From Roseovarius atlanticus (GTDB taxonomy: Bacteria > Pseudomonadota > Alphaproteobacteria > Rhodobacterales > Rhodobacteraceae): a DNA stretch of 64,000 nucleotides. The stretch lies in assembly GCF_001441615.1 (NCBI RefSeq), contig NZ_LAXJ01000010.1, forward strand, positions 124,001 to 188,000, written 5' to 3'. The notes below the pieces were generated by a model. It saw only the letters and a list, made by a program, of their open reading frames with translations. It did not search any database and was not told the DNA's origin. Below, one piece after another: positions 36,037 to 44,179 of the stretch. The first letter of the stretch is position 1; every line of letters starts with the position of its first letter. The position numbers and the translations under genes are program-made.

Positions 36037-36893
36037 CGCCAGCGCGCCAGGCTATAAAGCGCCAGCGCGGCCCAGATCATGGCAAAGGCGACCATGTGCC
36101 AGCCCGTAAAGGGCTCGGCGAAAATCACGACGGCCACCGCGAATTGCAGGCTGGGATTGAGGTAAGACAGCACCCCCACGCTCGCCAGGTCGATCCGCCG
36201 CGCGCCATAGCTGAACAGGATCAGCGGCGTCGCCGTCATCGGACCCGCCAGCATCAGCGTCAGCGCCAGCGGCCAGGATCCGCCCATCACCGCCCCGCCC
36301 TGCGCCGCCGACCACGCCAGCCATGCCAGCGCCGGTCCGACCAGCAAAAGCGATTCCGCCGTCACCGACACGACCGGCCCCATGTCCAGCCGCTTCTTCA
36401 CCGCACCATAGGCGCCGAAACTCAGCGCGATCCCCAGCGCGATCCACGGCGCCACGCCAAGCCCGGCGGTCAGCACCACCACCGCCAGCGCCGCCAGCAG
36501 CACCGCCAGCGTCTCGCCCCGGCCCAGCCGTTCGCCAAAGAACATCAACCCGAACAGCACCACGACCAGCGGAAAGATGTAATAGCCCAGGGAGGCCTCC
36601 AGCGCCTGGTCCGACTTGATGGCCCAGACGAACAACATCCAGTTGAACCCGATCAGCAGCGACGCCGCCGCCAGAACCCGCAGCGTGCGCCCAGCACGCA
36701 ACGCCCGGAACGGCACCGCCACCCGGCCCTGCACGCTCAGGATCAGCATAAAGAACACCGCCCCCCAGATCGTGCGATGCGCCAGCACGTCCAGCACAGG
36801 CAACCCGGCCAGCAGCTTGTAAAACAGGCCCGAAAGCCCCCAGACGGTACAGGCCAGAATTATGGCGGCGACGCCCTTGGCGGTTTCGGTCAT
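35997..36893 (-). CDS. EamA/RarD family permease
   Basis: A 298-residue membrane protein with ten hydrophobic segments, of the drug/metabolite transporter superfamily. The segments GLSGLFYKLLAGLPVLDVLAHRTIWG and FNWMLFVWAIKSDQALEASLGYYIFPL match the RarD subfamily closely. The ATG at 36893 starts directly before the first helix; in-frame codons upstream run through sodB sequence and are not used. The substrate is unknown. Its 3-prime end overlaps the LOG gene by 40 bases, tail to tail. Confidence 0.88.
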   Translation of the reverse strand: MTETAKGVAAIILACTVWGLSGLFYKLLAGLPVLDVLAHRTIWGAVFFMLILSVQGRVAVPFRALRAGRTLRVLAAASLLIGFNWMLFVWAIKSDQALEASLGYYIFPLVVVLFGLMFFGERLGRGETLAVLLAALAVVVLTAGLGVAPWIALGIALSFGAYGAVKKRLDMGPVVSVTAESLLLVGPALAWLAWSAAQGGAVMGGSWPLALTLMLAGPMTATPLILFSYGARRIDLASVGVLSYLNPSLQFAVAVVIFAEPFTGWHMVAFAMIWAALALYSLARWRYRPVAPRPSIRS

Positions 36894-36912
36894 GCGGGAT
36901 GGCTCCGACAAG

Positions 36913-36938
36913 AAAACCCCCGGCCAATCGGCCGGGGG
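36913..36938 (-). terminator. Rho-independent terminator of sodB
   Basis: A perfect 9-bp GC stem (CCCCCGGCC at 36917-36925 with GGCCGGGGG at 36930-36938) with a 4-base loop. On the minus strand it is followed by TTTTC. It lies 29 bases past the sodB stop. Confidence 0.88.
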
Positions 36939-36966
36939 CTGAAAATCAGTGAGCTGTCGCAGGCAC

Positions 36967-37566
36967 TTACATGCGGCTTGCGACGTTCTCCCAATTGACG
37001 AGCTTGTCGAGGAAGTTCGACAGGTAGTCGGGCCGCTTGTTGCGGAAGTCGATGTAGTAGGAATGCTCCCACACGTCACAACCCAGCAGCGCCGTCTGGT
37101 TGAAGCACACCGGGTTCACGCCGTTCTCGGTCTTGGTGACCTTCAGGCTGCCATCGGTGTCCTTGACCAGCCACGCCCAGCCCGAGCCAAACTGACCGCC
37201 ACCGGCGGCCTTGAACTCATCCTTGAACTTGTCGACCGAACCAAAGCTTTCGGTGATCGCCTTTTCCAGCTCACCCGGCATCTTGCTGTCGTTCGGGGTC
37301 ATCATCTCCCAGAACTGGTTGTGGTTCCACAGCTGGCTGATGTTGTTGAAGATGCCCGACTGCGCCACGGCGTTGGGATCATAGGTGCCCTTGATGATCT
37401 CCTCCATGGACTTGCCGTCCCACTCGGTCCCCTCGATCGCCTTGTTGCCGTTGTTGACATAGGCGTTGTGGTGAATGTCGTGGTGGTATTCCAGCGTCTC
37501 CTTCGACATGCCTTTGCCGGCAAGCGCGTCATGTGCGTAAGGAAGATCGGGAAGTTCAAAAGCCAT
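36967..37566 (-). CDS. sodB: Superoxide dismutase (Fe/Mn)
   Basis: A 199-residue Fe/Mn-type dismutase. Metal ligands are visible as the His in LEYHHDIHHNAYVNN (about residue 27), the His in LWNHNQFWEMM (about 78), and Asp and His in DVWEHSYYIDF (about 162-166). The GGGQFGSGWAWL segment and the Fe-type N-terminus (FELPDLPYAHDAL) favour iron, though metal preference needs assay. GGGGG-rich ribosome-binding sequence precedes the ATG, and it has its own terminator. Confidence 0.96.
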   Translation of the reverse strand: MAFELPDLPYAHDALAGKGMSKETLEYHHDIHHNAYVNNGNKAIEGTEWDGKSMEEIIKGTYDPNAVAQSGIFNNISQLWNHNQFWEMMTPNDSKMPGELEKAITESFGSVDKFKDEFKAAGGGQFGSGWAWLVKDTDGSLKVTKTENGVNPVCFNQTALLGCDVWEHSYYIDFRNKRPDYLSNFLDKLVNWENVASRM

Positions 37567-37744
37567 TTCGGGCCCCCTTTTCTTTGAGGTGATATTTCGC
37601 GACTACATGGTAGCGTTAAGGGATCAACGTCAAGGCTGATGTTTTGTTCCTGCGCTCCGGGCGTGCTGTGCGCCATCGCAGATCATTGCCCGGCGCGCGG
37701 ACCAAAGGCCCGACATGGCCGCGCCGCCCACGCCGTCCCGGACC

Positions 37745-37770
37745 TGCGTAGGGTGGGTGAAAACCCACGC
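37745..37770. repeat. Short hairpin repeat with GAAA tetraloop
   Basis: Stem GTGGGT (37753-37758) and ACCCAC (37763-37768) with loop GAAA, preceded by GCGTAG and followed by GCGCG. I recognise this unit as a dispersed palindrome seen between genes in many proteobacterial genomes. It lies in the 233-bp gap between soxG and sodB, beyond a possible sodB promoter (TTGACG-like on the minus strand at 37628-37633). Confidence 0.55.
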
Positions 37771-37799
37771 GCGCCCCGAAAGGCAGGACGCGCTGACCC

Positions 37800-38369
37800 T
37801 TACGCGAATAGCCCGGTCTCGCCCCCCGGCGCCGCCGCATCCTTCAACAGGTTGAACGCATATTCCGCCACCGACCGGAAGCACACCACCCGGATCGTCT
37901 CGGCATCGACCATCCAGAACGCCGCCGCGATCTGCGCCATGCGCGTCCGCCGGATCATCCCCGGCTCGAACGCGCCGGGTGCCATGTCCACCGGGCACAG
38001 CTTGGCGATGATCTCGCGCGCCGCCGCGCCCTTCAACTGGAACACCGCCCGAGCGTCCGACACGTTGACGGCCAGAAAATGCTCGCCGCTCAGCGCCGCC
38101 TCAACCGCCGCCAACGCGTCCGCGACGCCCTCATAGGGCACCATCAGCAGCAATTCGTCCGGCGACATCCACGCCGCGCCCTTCTCCCCGGCAACCGCGA
38201 TCTCGCGCTGCCCGGGCAGGTCTACGCCGCACGCGTCCTTCACGGCTTTCTTCATCTTGGCCGAGGACAGATCCCCGCGCAGCGTGATCATGCCCACCAG
38301 GCCCATCTCCCGGACCTCCACGTAGCCTTGGTAAACTGCGCCTTGCAAAGCACTGACAGCCTTAGACAT
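37800..38369 (-). CDS. soxG: Sarcosine oxidase gamma subunit
   Basis: A 189-residue GcvT-like small subunit of heterotetrameric sarcosine oxidase. The motif LVGMITLRGDLSSAKMKKAVKDACGVDLPGQRE and the segment MSPDELLLMVPYEG match the family. It is the last gene of the operon and overlaps the end of soxA by 8 bases. The complex oxidatively demethylates sarcosine to glycine, passing the methyl to tetrahydrofolate. Confidence 0.92.
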   Translation of the reverse strand: MSKAVSALQGAVYQGYVEVREMGLVGMITLRGDLSSAKMKKAVKDACGVDLPGQREIAVAGEKGAAWMSPDELLLMVPYEGVADALAAVEAALSGEHFLAVNVSDARAVFQLKGAAAREIIAKLCPVDMAPGAFEPGMIRRTRMAQIAAAFWMVDAETIRVVCFRSVAEYAFNLLKDAAAPGGETGLFA

Positions 38370-41300
38370 TCTGCTTCTCCCCTTCAGGGTCGTAAAAGAC
38401 CGCGCTGACGATCTTGGTGGGCACGGTGGTGCCGTCGACCTTGGCGAACTCGATCACCTCGCCCATCCGGTCCGGGCCATGCTTCACCAGCCCCATGGCA
38501 ATGCCGCGATCCAGCGTCGGCGAATAATAGGTCGAGGTCACCCGCCCCTGCACATTGCGCTGCCCGTTGGCGTTGTCGCCCTCGGCCACGCAATAGGCCC
38601 CGTCGGGCAGGACCGATCCGTCCACCGTCTGCAGGCCCACCAGCTGCCACCGCTCGGGGTCGGCCATATGGCTCCGCTGCTGCGCCCGCTTGCCGATATA
38701 GTCGTCCTTCTTCTTGGAAATAGCCCAGTCCATCCCCAGGTCCTGCGGAATGACCGTGCCATCCGTCTCGTCCCCGATCATGATGAACCCCTTCTCGGCC
38801 CGCATCACGTGCAGCCCTTCGGTGCCGTAAGGCATCACGCCGAACTCTTTCCCGGCTTCCAGCAGCTGATCCCAGAACGCCCGGCCCTGGCTCGCCGGCA
38901 CGGCAATCTCGTAGGACAATTCGCCCGAGAACGAGATCCGAAACACCCGCGCGGTCACATCGCCAAAGTCGATGTCCTGCCACGCCATGAACGGCAGCGC
39001 CTCGGCGCTCAGATCCGCATCGGTCAGCTTTTCCAAGGCTTTACGAGCATTCGGCCCGACCACGCCAATCTGCGCATATTGCTCGGTCACGTTGGCGACA
39101 TAGACTTTCCAGTCCCACCACTCGGTCTGCAGCCACTCTTCCATATGGGCATGGATGCTGTCCGCGCCGCCCGTGGTGGTGTGGCACAGGAACGTGTCCT
39201 CATCCAGCCGCGCCACCACGCCGTCATCCATCAGGAACCCGTTCTCGCTGCACATCAGGCCATAGCGGCAGCGCCCCGGCTTCAGCGTGCTCATCATGTT
39301 GGTGTAGAGCATGTCGAGGAACCTCCCCGCATCCGGCCCCTTCACGATCAGCTTGCCCAGCGTCGAGGCATCCAGCAGCCCAAGGCTCCCGCGCGTTTGG
39401 TTGATCTCGCGCTTGACGGCAGCCGAAATTTCCTCGCCCGGGTTCTGACGGAAGGTGTAGGGGCGCCGCCAGTGACCCACCGGCTCCCAATAGGCGCCGT
39501 TCGCCTCGTGCCAGTCATGCATCGGCGTCTTGCGCAGCGGCTGGAAGATCTCGCCCCGCGCCTCGCCCGCGATCGACGCCATGGAAATCGGCGTATAGGG
39601 CGGCCGGAACGTGGTCGTCCCGGTCTGCGGAATCGGCTGGTTCAGCGCATCCGACAGGATCGCCAGCCCGTTGATATTGCTCAGCTTGCCCTGATCCGTC
39701 GCCATGCCCAGCGTGGTATAGCGCTTGGCGTGCTCGACGCTTTCATAGCCTTCGCGCGCCGCCAGCTGCACGTCGCTGACCTTCACGTCGTTCTGGTAAT
39801 CCAGCCACGACTTCATCCGCAGCTTCACATTCGCACCTTGCGGCATCATCCAGATCGGCTGAATGAGGTTGCTCTTCAGCTCCGCCGCCTCGGGCTTCGT
39901 CGCCTCCTTCGGCGTCTTGCCCACGGCCTCGGCCGCCGCACGCCCGGCCTCTTCGGCATCGGCCAAGACAGCACCCAGATCCAGTTCGCCACTCGCGGTC
40001 CCGGCTGTCGACACATAGGCCTCTCCCGACGCGCCCGTAGGGGCCTTTTCGGGGTCGGGCCGGAACATCGCCTGCTGCTCGTCCCAGATCAGCTTGCCAC
40101 CACAATGCGACCACAAATGCACCACCGGCGACCAGCCGCCGGACATGGCAACCGCGTCGCACGCGATCTCTTCCAGGACCGAGCCTTCGCCGGCTTGTGC
40201 ACAGATACCCACACCCGTCACGCGCTTGCCGCCCTTGACCTTTGCGATGCCCTTGCCGGTCTCCACCCGGATGCCCGCCGCCTTGGCCTTTTCGGCCAGA
40301 ACGCCCGCGCCCGCCGCCCGCGCGTCGATGATCGCCGGCACGTCCAGACCGGCCGCTTTCAGCGCCAGCGCGGTCAGGTAGGCGTCGTCGTTGTTGGTCA
40401 CGACAACCGTACGGTCCCCGACGGAAACCCCATAATTCACGACGTAATCGCGCACCGCCGAGGCCAGCATCACGCCCGGCACATCGTTCCCGGCAAAGCT
40501 CAGGGGGCGCTCGATCGCACCTGTCGCGGTCACGATCTGACCGGCGCGAATGCGCCACAGACGGTGCCGTGGCCCTTGCGCGCCTGGCTTGTGATCGTTC
40601 ACCCGCTCATAGCCCAGCAGATAGCCGTGGTCGTAAACGCCCGCGCCCATCATACGCAAACGCATGTCGACATTGGACATCTCGCCCAGTTCAGCGACCA
40701 ATTCATCCACGAACTTGTCCACAGGCCCGTCATCGACAGTCGCGTCGTAAAGCGGACCATCCACCGGCGTACGCCCGCCCCACGCGGCGGTCTGTTCCAT
40801 CAACAGCACCTTGGCGCCCGACGCCCCCGCCGCACGGGCCGCCATCAGCCCCGCGACACCGCCGCCGATCACCACCACGTCGTAGAACGCGTAAAGATGC
40901 TCGTAGGTGTCGCCGTCCTTGTCCTTGGGCGCTTTGCCCAGGCCCGCCGACTGGCGGATGAACGGCTCGTAGACATGCTTCCACAGGGGGCGCGGATGGA
41001 TGAACATCTTGTAGTAGAACCCGGCGGGCAAAAACCGCGACAGCTTGGCGTTCACCGCGCCCACGTCGAACTCCAGGCTCGGCCAGTGGTTCTGGCTCGT
41101 CGCCTCCAGCCCGTCGAAAAGCTCCGTCGTCGTGACCCGCTGGTTCGGCTCGAACGTCTCGCCCCGGCCCATGTTGACCAGCCCGTTGGGCTCTTCCCCG
41201 CCCGACGCCACGATCCCGCGCGGGCGGTGATACTTGAACGACCGGCCCACCAGCATCTGGTCATTGGCCAGCAGCGCCGACGCCAGCGTGTCGCCCTCGT

Positions 41301-41388
41301 AGCCTTTCAACCGCTTGCCGTTGAAGGTGAATTCCATCGCGTGCGCCTTGTTAACAAGACGCCCGCCATCTGCCAGACGCGTGCTCAT
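38362..41388 (-). CDS. soxA: Sarcosine oxidase alpha subunit
   Basis: A 1008-residue large subunit. The N-terminal ~100 residues resemble a 2Fe-2S-like fold (MEFTFNGKRLKGYEGDTLASALLAN). A dinucleotide-binding domain begins at VVVIGGGVAGLMAARAAG (near residue 177). The C-terminal ~400 residues are GcvT-like and bind tetrahydrofolate (YTNMMSTLKPGRCRYGLMCSENGFLMDDG). Start ATG 41388 overlaps the soxD stop (ATGA). Length and layout match family members. Confidence 0.95.
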   Translation of the reverse strand: MSTRLADGGRLVNKAHAMEFTFNGKRLKGYEGDTLASALLANDQMLVGRSFKYHRPRGIVASGGEEPNGLVNMGRGETFEPNQRVTTTELFDGLEATSQNHWPSLEFDVGAVNAKLSRFLPAGFYYKMFIHPRPLWKHVYEPFIRQSAGLGKAPKDKDGDTYEHLYAFYDVVVIGGGVAGLMAARAAGASGAKVLLMEQTAAWGGRTPVDGPLYDATVDDGPVDKFVDELVAELGEMSNVDMRLRMMGAGVYDHGYLLGYERVNDHKPGAQGPRHRLWRIRAGQIVTATGAIERPLSFAGNDVPGVMLASAVRDYVVNYGVSVGDRTVVVTNNDDAYLTALALKAAGLDVPAIIDARAAGAGVLAEKAKAAGIRVETGKGIAKVKGGKRVTGVGICAQAGEGSVLEEIACDAVAMSGGWSPVVHLWSHCGGKLIWDEQQAMFRPDPEKAPTGASGEAYVSTAGTASGELDLGAVLADAEEAGRAAAEAVGKTPKEATKPEAAELKSNLIQPIWMMPQGANVKLRMKSWLDYQNDVKVSDVQLAAREGYESVEHAKRYTTLGMATDQGKLSNINGLAILSDALNQPIPQTGTTTFRPPYTPISMASIAGEARGEIFQPLRKTPMHDWHEANGAYWEPVGHWRRPYTFRQNPGEEISAAVKREINQTRGSLGLLDASTLGKLIVKGPDAGRFLDMLYTNMMSTLKPGRCRYGLMCSENGFLMDDGVVARLDEDTFLCHTTTGGADSIHAHMEEWLQTEWWDWKVYVANVTEQYAQIGVVGPNARKALEKLTDADLSAEALPFMAWQDIDFGDVTARVFRISFSGELSYEIAVPASQGRAFWDQLLEAGKEFGVMPYGTEGLHVMRAEKGFIMIGDETDGTVIPQDLGMDWAISKKKDDYIGKRAQQRSHMADPERWQLVGLQTVDGSVLPDGAYCVAEGDNANGQRNVQGRVTSTYYSPTLDRGIAMGLVKHGPDRMGEVIEFAKVDGTTVPTKIVSAVFYDPEGEKQNV

Positions 41389-41714
41389 GAAAACTCTCTC
41401 CAGCTCCAGCCCGGCACACGGGCCGAGATCTTGTCCTTGATGTCCTTCGGCGGCTCGGTGGTCTGCGCGGGATACGTCCCGTAGACCTCCAGCGTCACCG
41501 TGTTGCGCGCGGCATGAAACCACTTGCCGCAGCCATTGGTGTGCCGCCAGCGTTCCAGGTGCACGCCCTTGGGGTTCTCCCGCTTGAAAAGGTACCCATG
41601 GAAATCGTCATCGCTGGCACCGGGGCCGAACCGCTTCAGATGCGCCTCGCCACCGCCAGTGAACTCGGTTTCCTCGCCCTTCACCCCGCAATAGGGACAT
41701 TCCAGGATCAGCAT
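41385..41714 (-). CDS. soxD: Sarcosine oxidase delta subunit
   Basis: A 109-residue zinc-ribbon subunit: MLILECPYCGVKGEETEFTGGGEAHLKRF, with CPYC and later NGCGKWFHAARNT, giving the zinc-site cysteines and histidine of SoxD. The ATG at 41714 has AAGGTGG just upstream; longer starts are not conserved. It is translationally coupled to soxA. It is separated from soxB by two small membrane-protein genes, which is unusual for this operon. Confidence 0.93.
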   Translation of the reverse strand: MLILECPYCGVKGEETEFTGGGEAHLKRFGPGASDDDFHGYLFKRENPKGVHLERWRHTNGCGKWFHAARNTVTLEVYGTYPAQTTEPPKDIKDKISARVPGWSWREFS

Positions 41715-41843
41715 GACATCCACCTTTCCATGTTGCGTGCATCCCGCACGACTTTGAGTCCGCGTGCCCCGGGCACGACAAAGGCGGGCGCCGACTGGCA
41801 CCCGCCCATTGGATTGCGATCACCCCCGCCGAAGCGAGGCGTG

Positions 41844-42077
41844 CTATTCCGCGACTGCAGCCGTGCCTGCCGCGCCGTCTGCCGCGTCGTCCGGCACGAT
41901 GAAGCCTTCAGGCACTTGGGACAGGTCCGGCACGGTGCCGTTGCCCAGCGAGCCGGCAAAGACCAGCGCGCCCAGCGCGACGACGACAACAAGCACCCAG
42001 AAGAGACCCGCACTGCCCGCGTCATGGACGGGCATCCCATAGCCGCGCCGCTGCTGCCATCGTTCGTAGTCAGACAT
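41844..42077 (-). CDS. Small single-span membrane protein in the sarcosine oxidase operon
   Basis: A 77-residue protein: a polar N-terminus (MSDYERWQQRRGYGMPVHD), one membrane helix (GLFWVLVVVVALGALVFAG, about residues 24-42) and a short acidic, Ala/Asp-rich tail. Function is unknown. The ribosome-binding AGGAG lies in a hairpin (42083-42104). Position between soxB and soxD suggests co-expression with sarcosine oxidase, but no functional link can be shown from sequence. Confidence 0.7.
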   Translation of the reverse strand: MSDYERWQQRRGYGMPVHDAGSAGLFWVLVVVVALGALVFAGSLGNGTVPDLSQVPEGFIVPDDAADGAAGTAAVAE

Positions 42078-42082
42078 CTCTC

Positions 42083-42104
42083 GAACTCCTCATGGTGGGA
42101 GTTC
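42083..42104 (-). promoter_or_regulatory. Hairpin covering the ribosome-binding site of the 77-residue gene
   Basis: GAACTCC pairs with GGAGTTC (42083-42089 with 42098-42104). On the minus strand the Shine-Dalgarno GGAG is in the 3-prime arm, 5 bases from the ATG, so it would be masked when folded. Confidence 0.45.
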
Positions 42105-42135
42105 AACCATGCGCCCCTCAAGGCGCACGCGGAAG

Positions 42136-42170
42136 AACCGGCAAAACCCCGCTCAGGGTTTGGGCCGGTT
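42136..42170 (-). terminator. Interrupted hairpin between two small membrane-protein genes
   Basis: Outer arms AACCGGC / GCCGGTT (42136-42142 with 42164-42170) and inner arms AAACCC / GGGTTT (42144-42149 with 42156-42161). On the minus strand the inner stem is followed by a short T run. It may end transcription of the 111-residue gene. Confidence 0.45.
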
Positions 42171-42296
42171 CCCGCAACTTCTGCGCGAACGGATGCGCCG
42201 CTTTCCGCCACATGTGCGCGCAGCGACACAGGGACGTCACACGCCCCTGCATCGAACCATATCGCGGTCTCGTGGCCAGATGCGGCCCCGCGAATG

Positions 42297-42632
42297 TTAC
42301 TGCTGAGTGTCGCTCTCGACGTTTTCGGCAGCGTTCTCAACGTCCTGGGCAGCGCCCTCGACGTTTTCCGCAGCCCCTTCCACGGCGTCGGCCGCATCGT
42401 TGGCCGCGTCGGCCACGTCATCTGCCGCATCACCCGAGGTTTCGACCGACACGTTGACGTCCGACGACTCGGATCCGCCGATGAGGTCTCCACCACCGCC
42501 GTTGTCGCCGAAGATGACCCAGGCGATGACGCCCACGGCGACGACAAGACCGCCGACGATGAACGCCATGGTTCCGCCGCCACCGGATCGCTGCGGCGGG
42601 GGGGTGTGGTTGTTGTTGTTATGATCGGACAT
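42297..42632 (-). CDS. Small single-span membrane protein with alanine-rich tail
   Basis: A 111-residue protein: an asparagine/proline/glycine-rich N-terminus (MSDHNNNNHTPPPQRSGGGG), one membrane helix (MAFIVGGLVVAVGVIAWVIFG), then an acidic Ala/Asp/Glu-rich tail with repeating DAA/ENVE units (about residues 68-108) likely to be helical. Low-complexity composition makes homology inference unsafe. GGAGA precedes the ATG. It lies directly after soxB in the same direction. Confidence 0.72.
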   Translation of the reverse strand: MSDHNNNNHTPPPQRSGGGGTMAFIVGGLVVAVGVIAWVIFGDNGGGGDLIGGSESSDVNVSVETSGDAADDVADAANDAADAVEGAAENVEGAAQDVENAAENVESDTQQ

Positions 42633-42696
42633 GTCGGTTCTCCGTTCCTTCTGGATTCCGACACCTTAACGCCCGATATGCCAAGGCGGTTCCCCA

Positions 42697-43941
42697 TCAG
42701 TGCGCGACCCCCGCGGCAACGCTCTCGTCGATGAACCGGCCCTCGTAGAACCGCTCCAGCCCGAACTCGGCGGTCAGCGGCGAATACCCCTTGGCCATCA
42801 GCTCGGCAAAGCCCCAGCCACTGCCCGGGATCGCCTTGAACCCGCCCGTGCCCCAGCCGCAATTGATGAACACGTTCTCCACCGGCGTCTTCGACAGGAT
42901 GGGCGAGCGGTCGCCGGTCATGTCCACGATCCCGCCCCATTGCCGCAGCATCTTCAGACGGCTGATCATCGGGAAGGTCTCGATCAGCGCCCGCACCGTT
43001 TCCTCGATGTGATGGAAGCTGCCCCGCTGGGTATAGTTGTTGTAGCCATCAGCCCCACCGCCGATCACCATCTCGCCCTTGTCCGACTGGCTCATGTAGC
43101 CATGCACCGTGTTAGCCATCACCACCACGTCCATGCAGGGCTTGATCGGCTCGCTCACCAGCGCCTGCAGCGCCACGCTTTCGATCGGCAGGCGGAACCC
43201 GGCCATGTCCGCCAGATGCCCTGAATGCCCCGCCACCACGATGCCCAGCTTGTCACACGCAATGTCACCCTTGTTGGTGCTCACCCCCGTGACCTTGCCG
43301 CCCTCGGTGCGGATGCCGCTGACTTCACATTTCTGGATCACGTCCATGCCCATGGCCGAGCACGCCCGTGCATAGCCCCAGGCCACCGCGTCGTGCCGCG
43401 CCGTGCCGCCGCGCGCCTGCCACAGCCCGCCCAGCACCGGGTACCGCGGACCCTCCAGGTTGATGATCGGGCACAGCTCCTTGACGCGGCTGGGACTGAT
43501 GAACTCGGTCTTCACGCCCTGCAATGCGTTGGCGTGGGCCGTCCGCTCGTATCCCCGCACCTCGTGCTGGGTCTGGGCCAGCATGATCACGCCGCGCGGG
43601 CTGAACATGATGTTGTAGTTCAGGTCCTGGCTCAGCGTCTCGTACAGGCTGCGCGATTTCTCGTACATCGCCGCCGACGCATCCTGCAGGTAGTTCGAGC
43701 GGATGATCGTCGTGTTCCGCCCGGTGTTGCCACCGCCCAGCCAGCCTTTCTCAAGGATCGCCACGTTCCGGATCCCGTGGTTCTTGCCCAGGTAATAGGC
43801 CGTCGCCAACCCGTGCCCGCCCGCGCCGATGATGATCGCATCGTATTTCTTCTTGGGCTCCGGGCTGGCCCAGGCACGCTCCCACCCCATGTGGTATTTC
43901 AGCGCTTCTTTCGCGACGGCAAAGGCGGAATAACGTTTCAT
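42697..43941 (-). CDS. soxB: Sarcosine oxidase beta subunit
   Basis: A 414-residue FAD-dependent subunit containing the site of sarcosine oxidation. The Rossmann motif IIIGAGGHGLATAYYLG lies near residues 36-52, the covalent-flavin region follows the LGGGNTGRNTTIIRSNYL segment (conserved in SoxB), and the C-terminal FINCGWGTGGFKAIPGSG closes the FAD site. The ATG at 43941 (MKRYSAF) is the usual SoxB start; ATGs at 43959 and 44001 are possible but less likely. It is the first gene of the operon, divergent from ccmI. Confidence 0.94.
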   Translation of the reverse strand: MKRYSAFAVAKEALKYHMGWERAWASPEPKKKYDAIIIGAGGHGLATAYYLGKNHGIRNVAILEKGWLGGGNTGRNTTIIRSNYLQDASAAMYEKSRSLYETLSQDLNYNIMFSPRGVIMLAQTQHEVRGYERTAHANALQGVKTEFISPSRVKELCPIINLEGPRYPVLGGLWQARGGTARHDAVAWGYARACSAMGMDVIQKCEVSGIRTEGGKVTGVSTNKGDIACDKLGIVVAGHSGHLADMAGFRLPIESVALQALVSEPIKPCMDVVVMANTVHGYMSQSDKGEMVIGGGADGYNNYTQRGSFHHIEETVRALIETFPMISRLKMLRQWGGIVDMTGDRSPILSKTPVENVFINCGWGTGGFKAIPGSGWGFAELMAKGYSPLTAEFGLERFYEGRFIDESVAAGVAH

Positions 43942-44179
43942 CAGGCGGGTCTCGCTCATGGCATAGAAAGGGTCAGGCGCGGAACAGATTCGCCCCGGCA
44001 CCTTGTCATTGCCCCCGTATGTATCAGAGCGCCTTTACCGCCGACACCTCATGCGGCACGAATGGCCTGATTTGCGACACGACCCCGCCGATCCGCCCCT
44101 GCGACATCGCGGGCGACCACTTGCCCCTTTCGGTTTGCCCGCCCAATCGTTAAATCACTCCCGACGACAGGGAGATTAC

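Noticed and set aside
38479..41484. 1001-residue plus-strand open frame opposite soxA
   Set aside because: A composition artefact of GC-rich codons; SoxA motifs are intact on the minus strand and its neighbours overlap in operon fashion.
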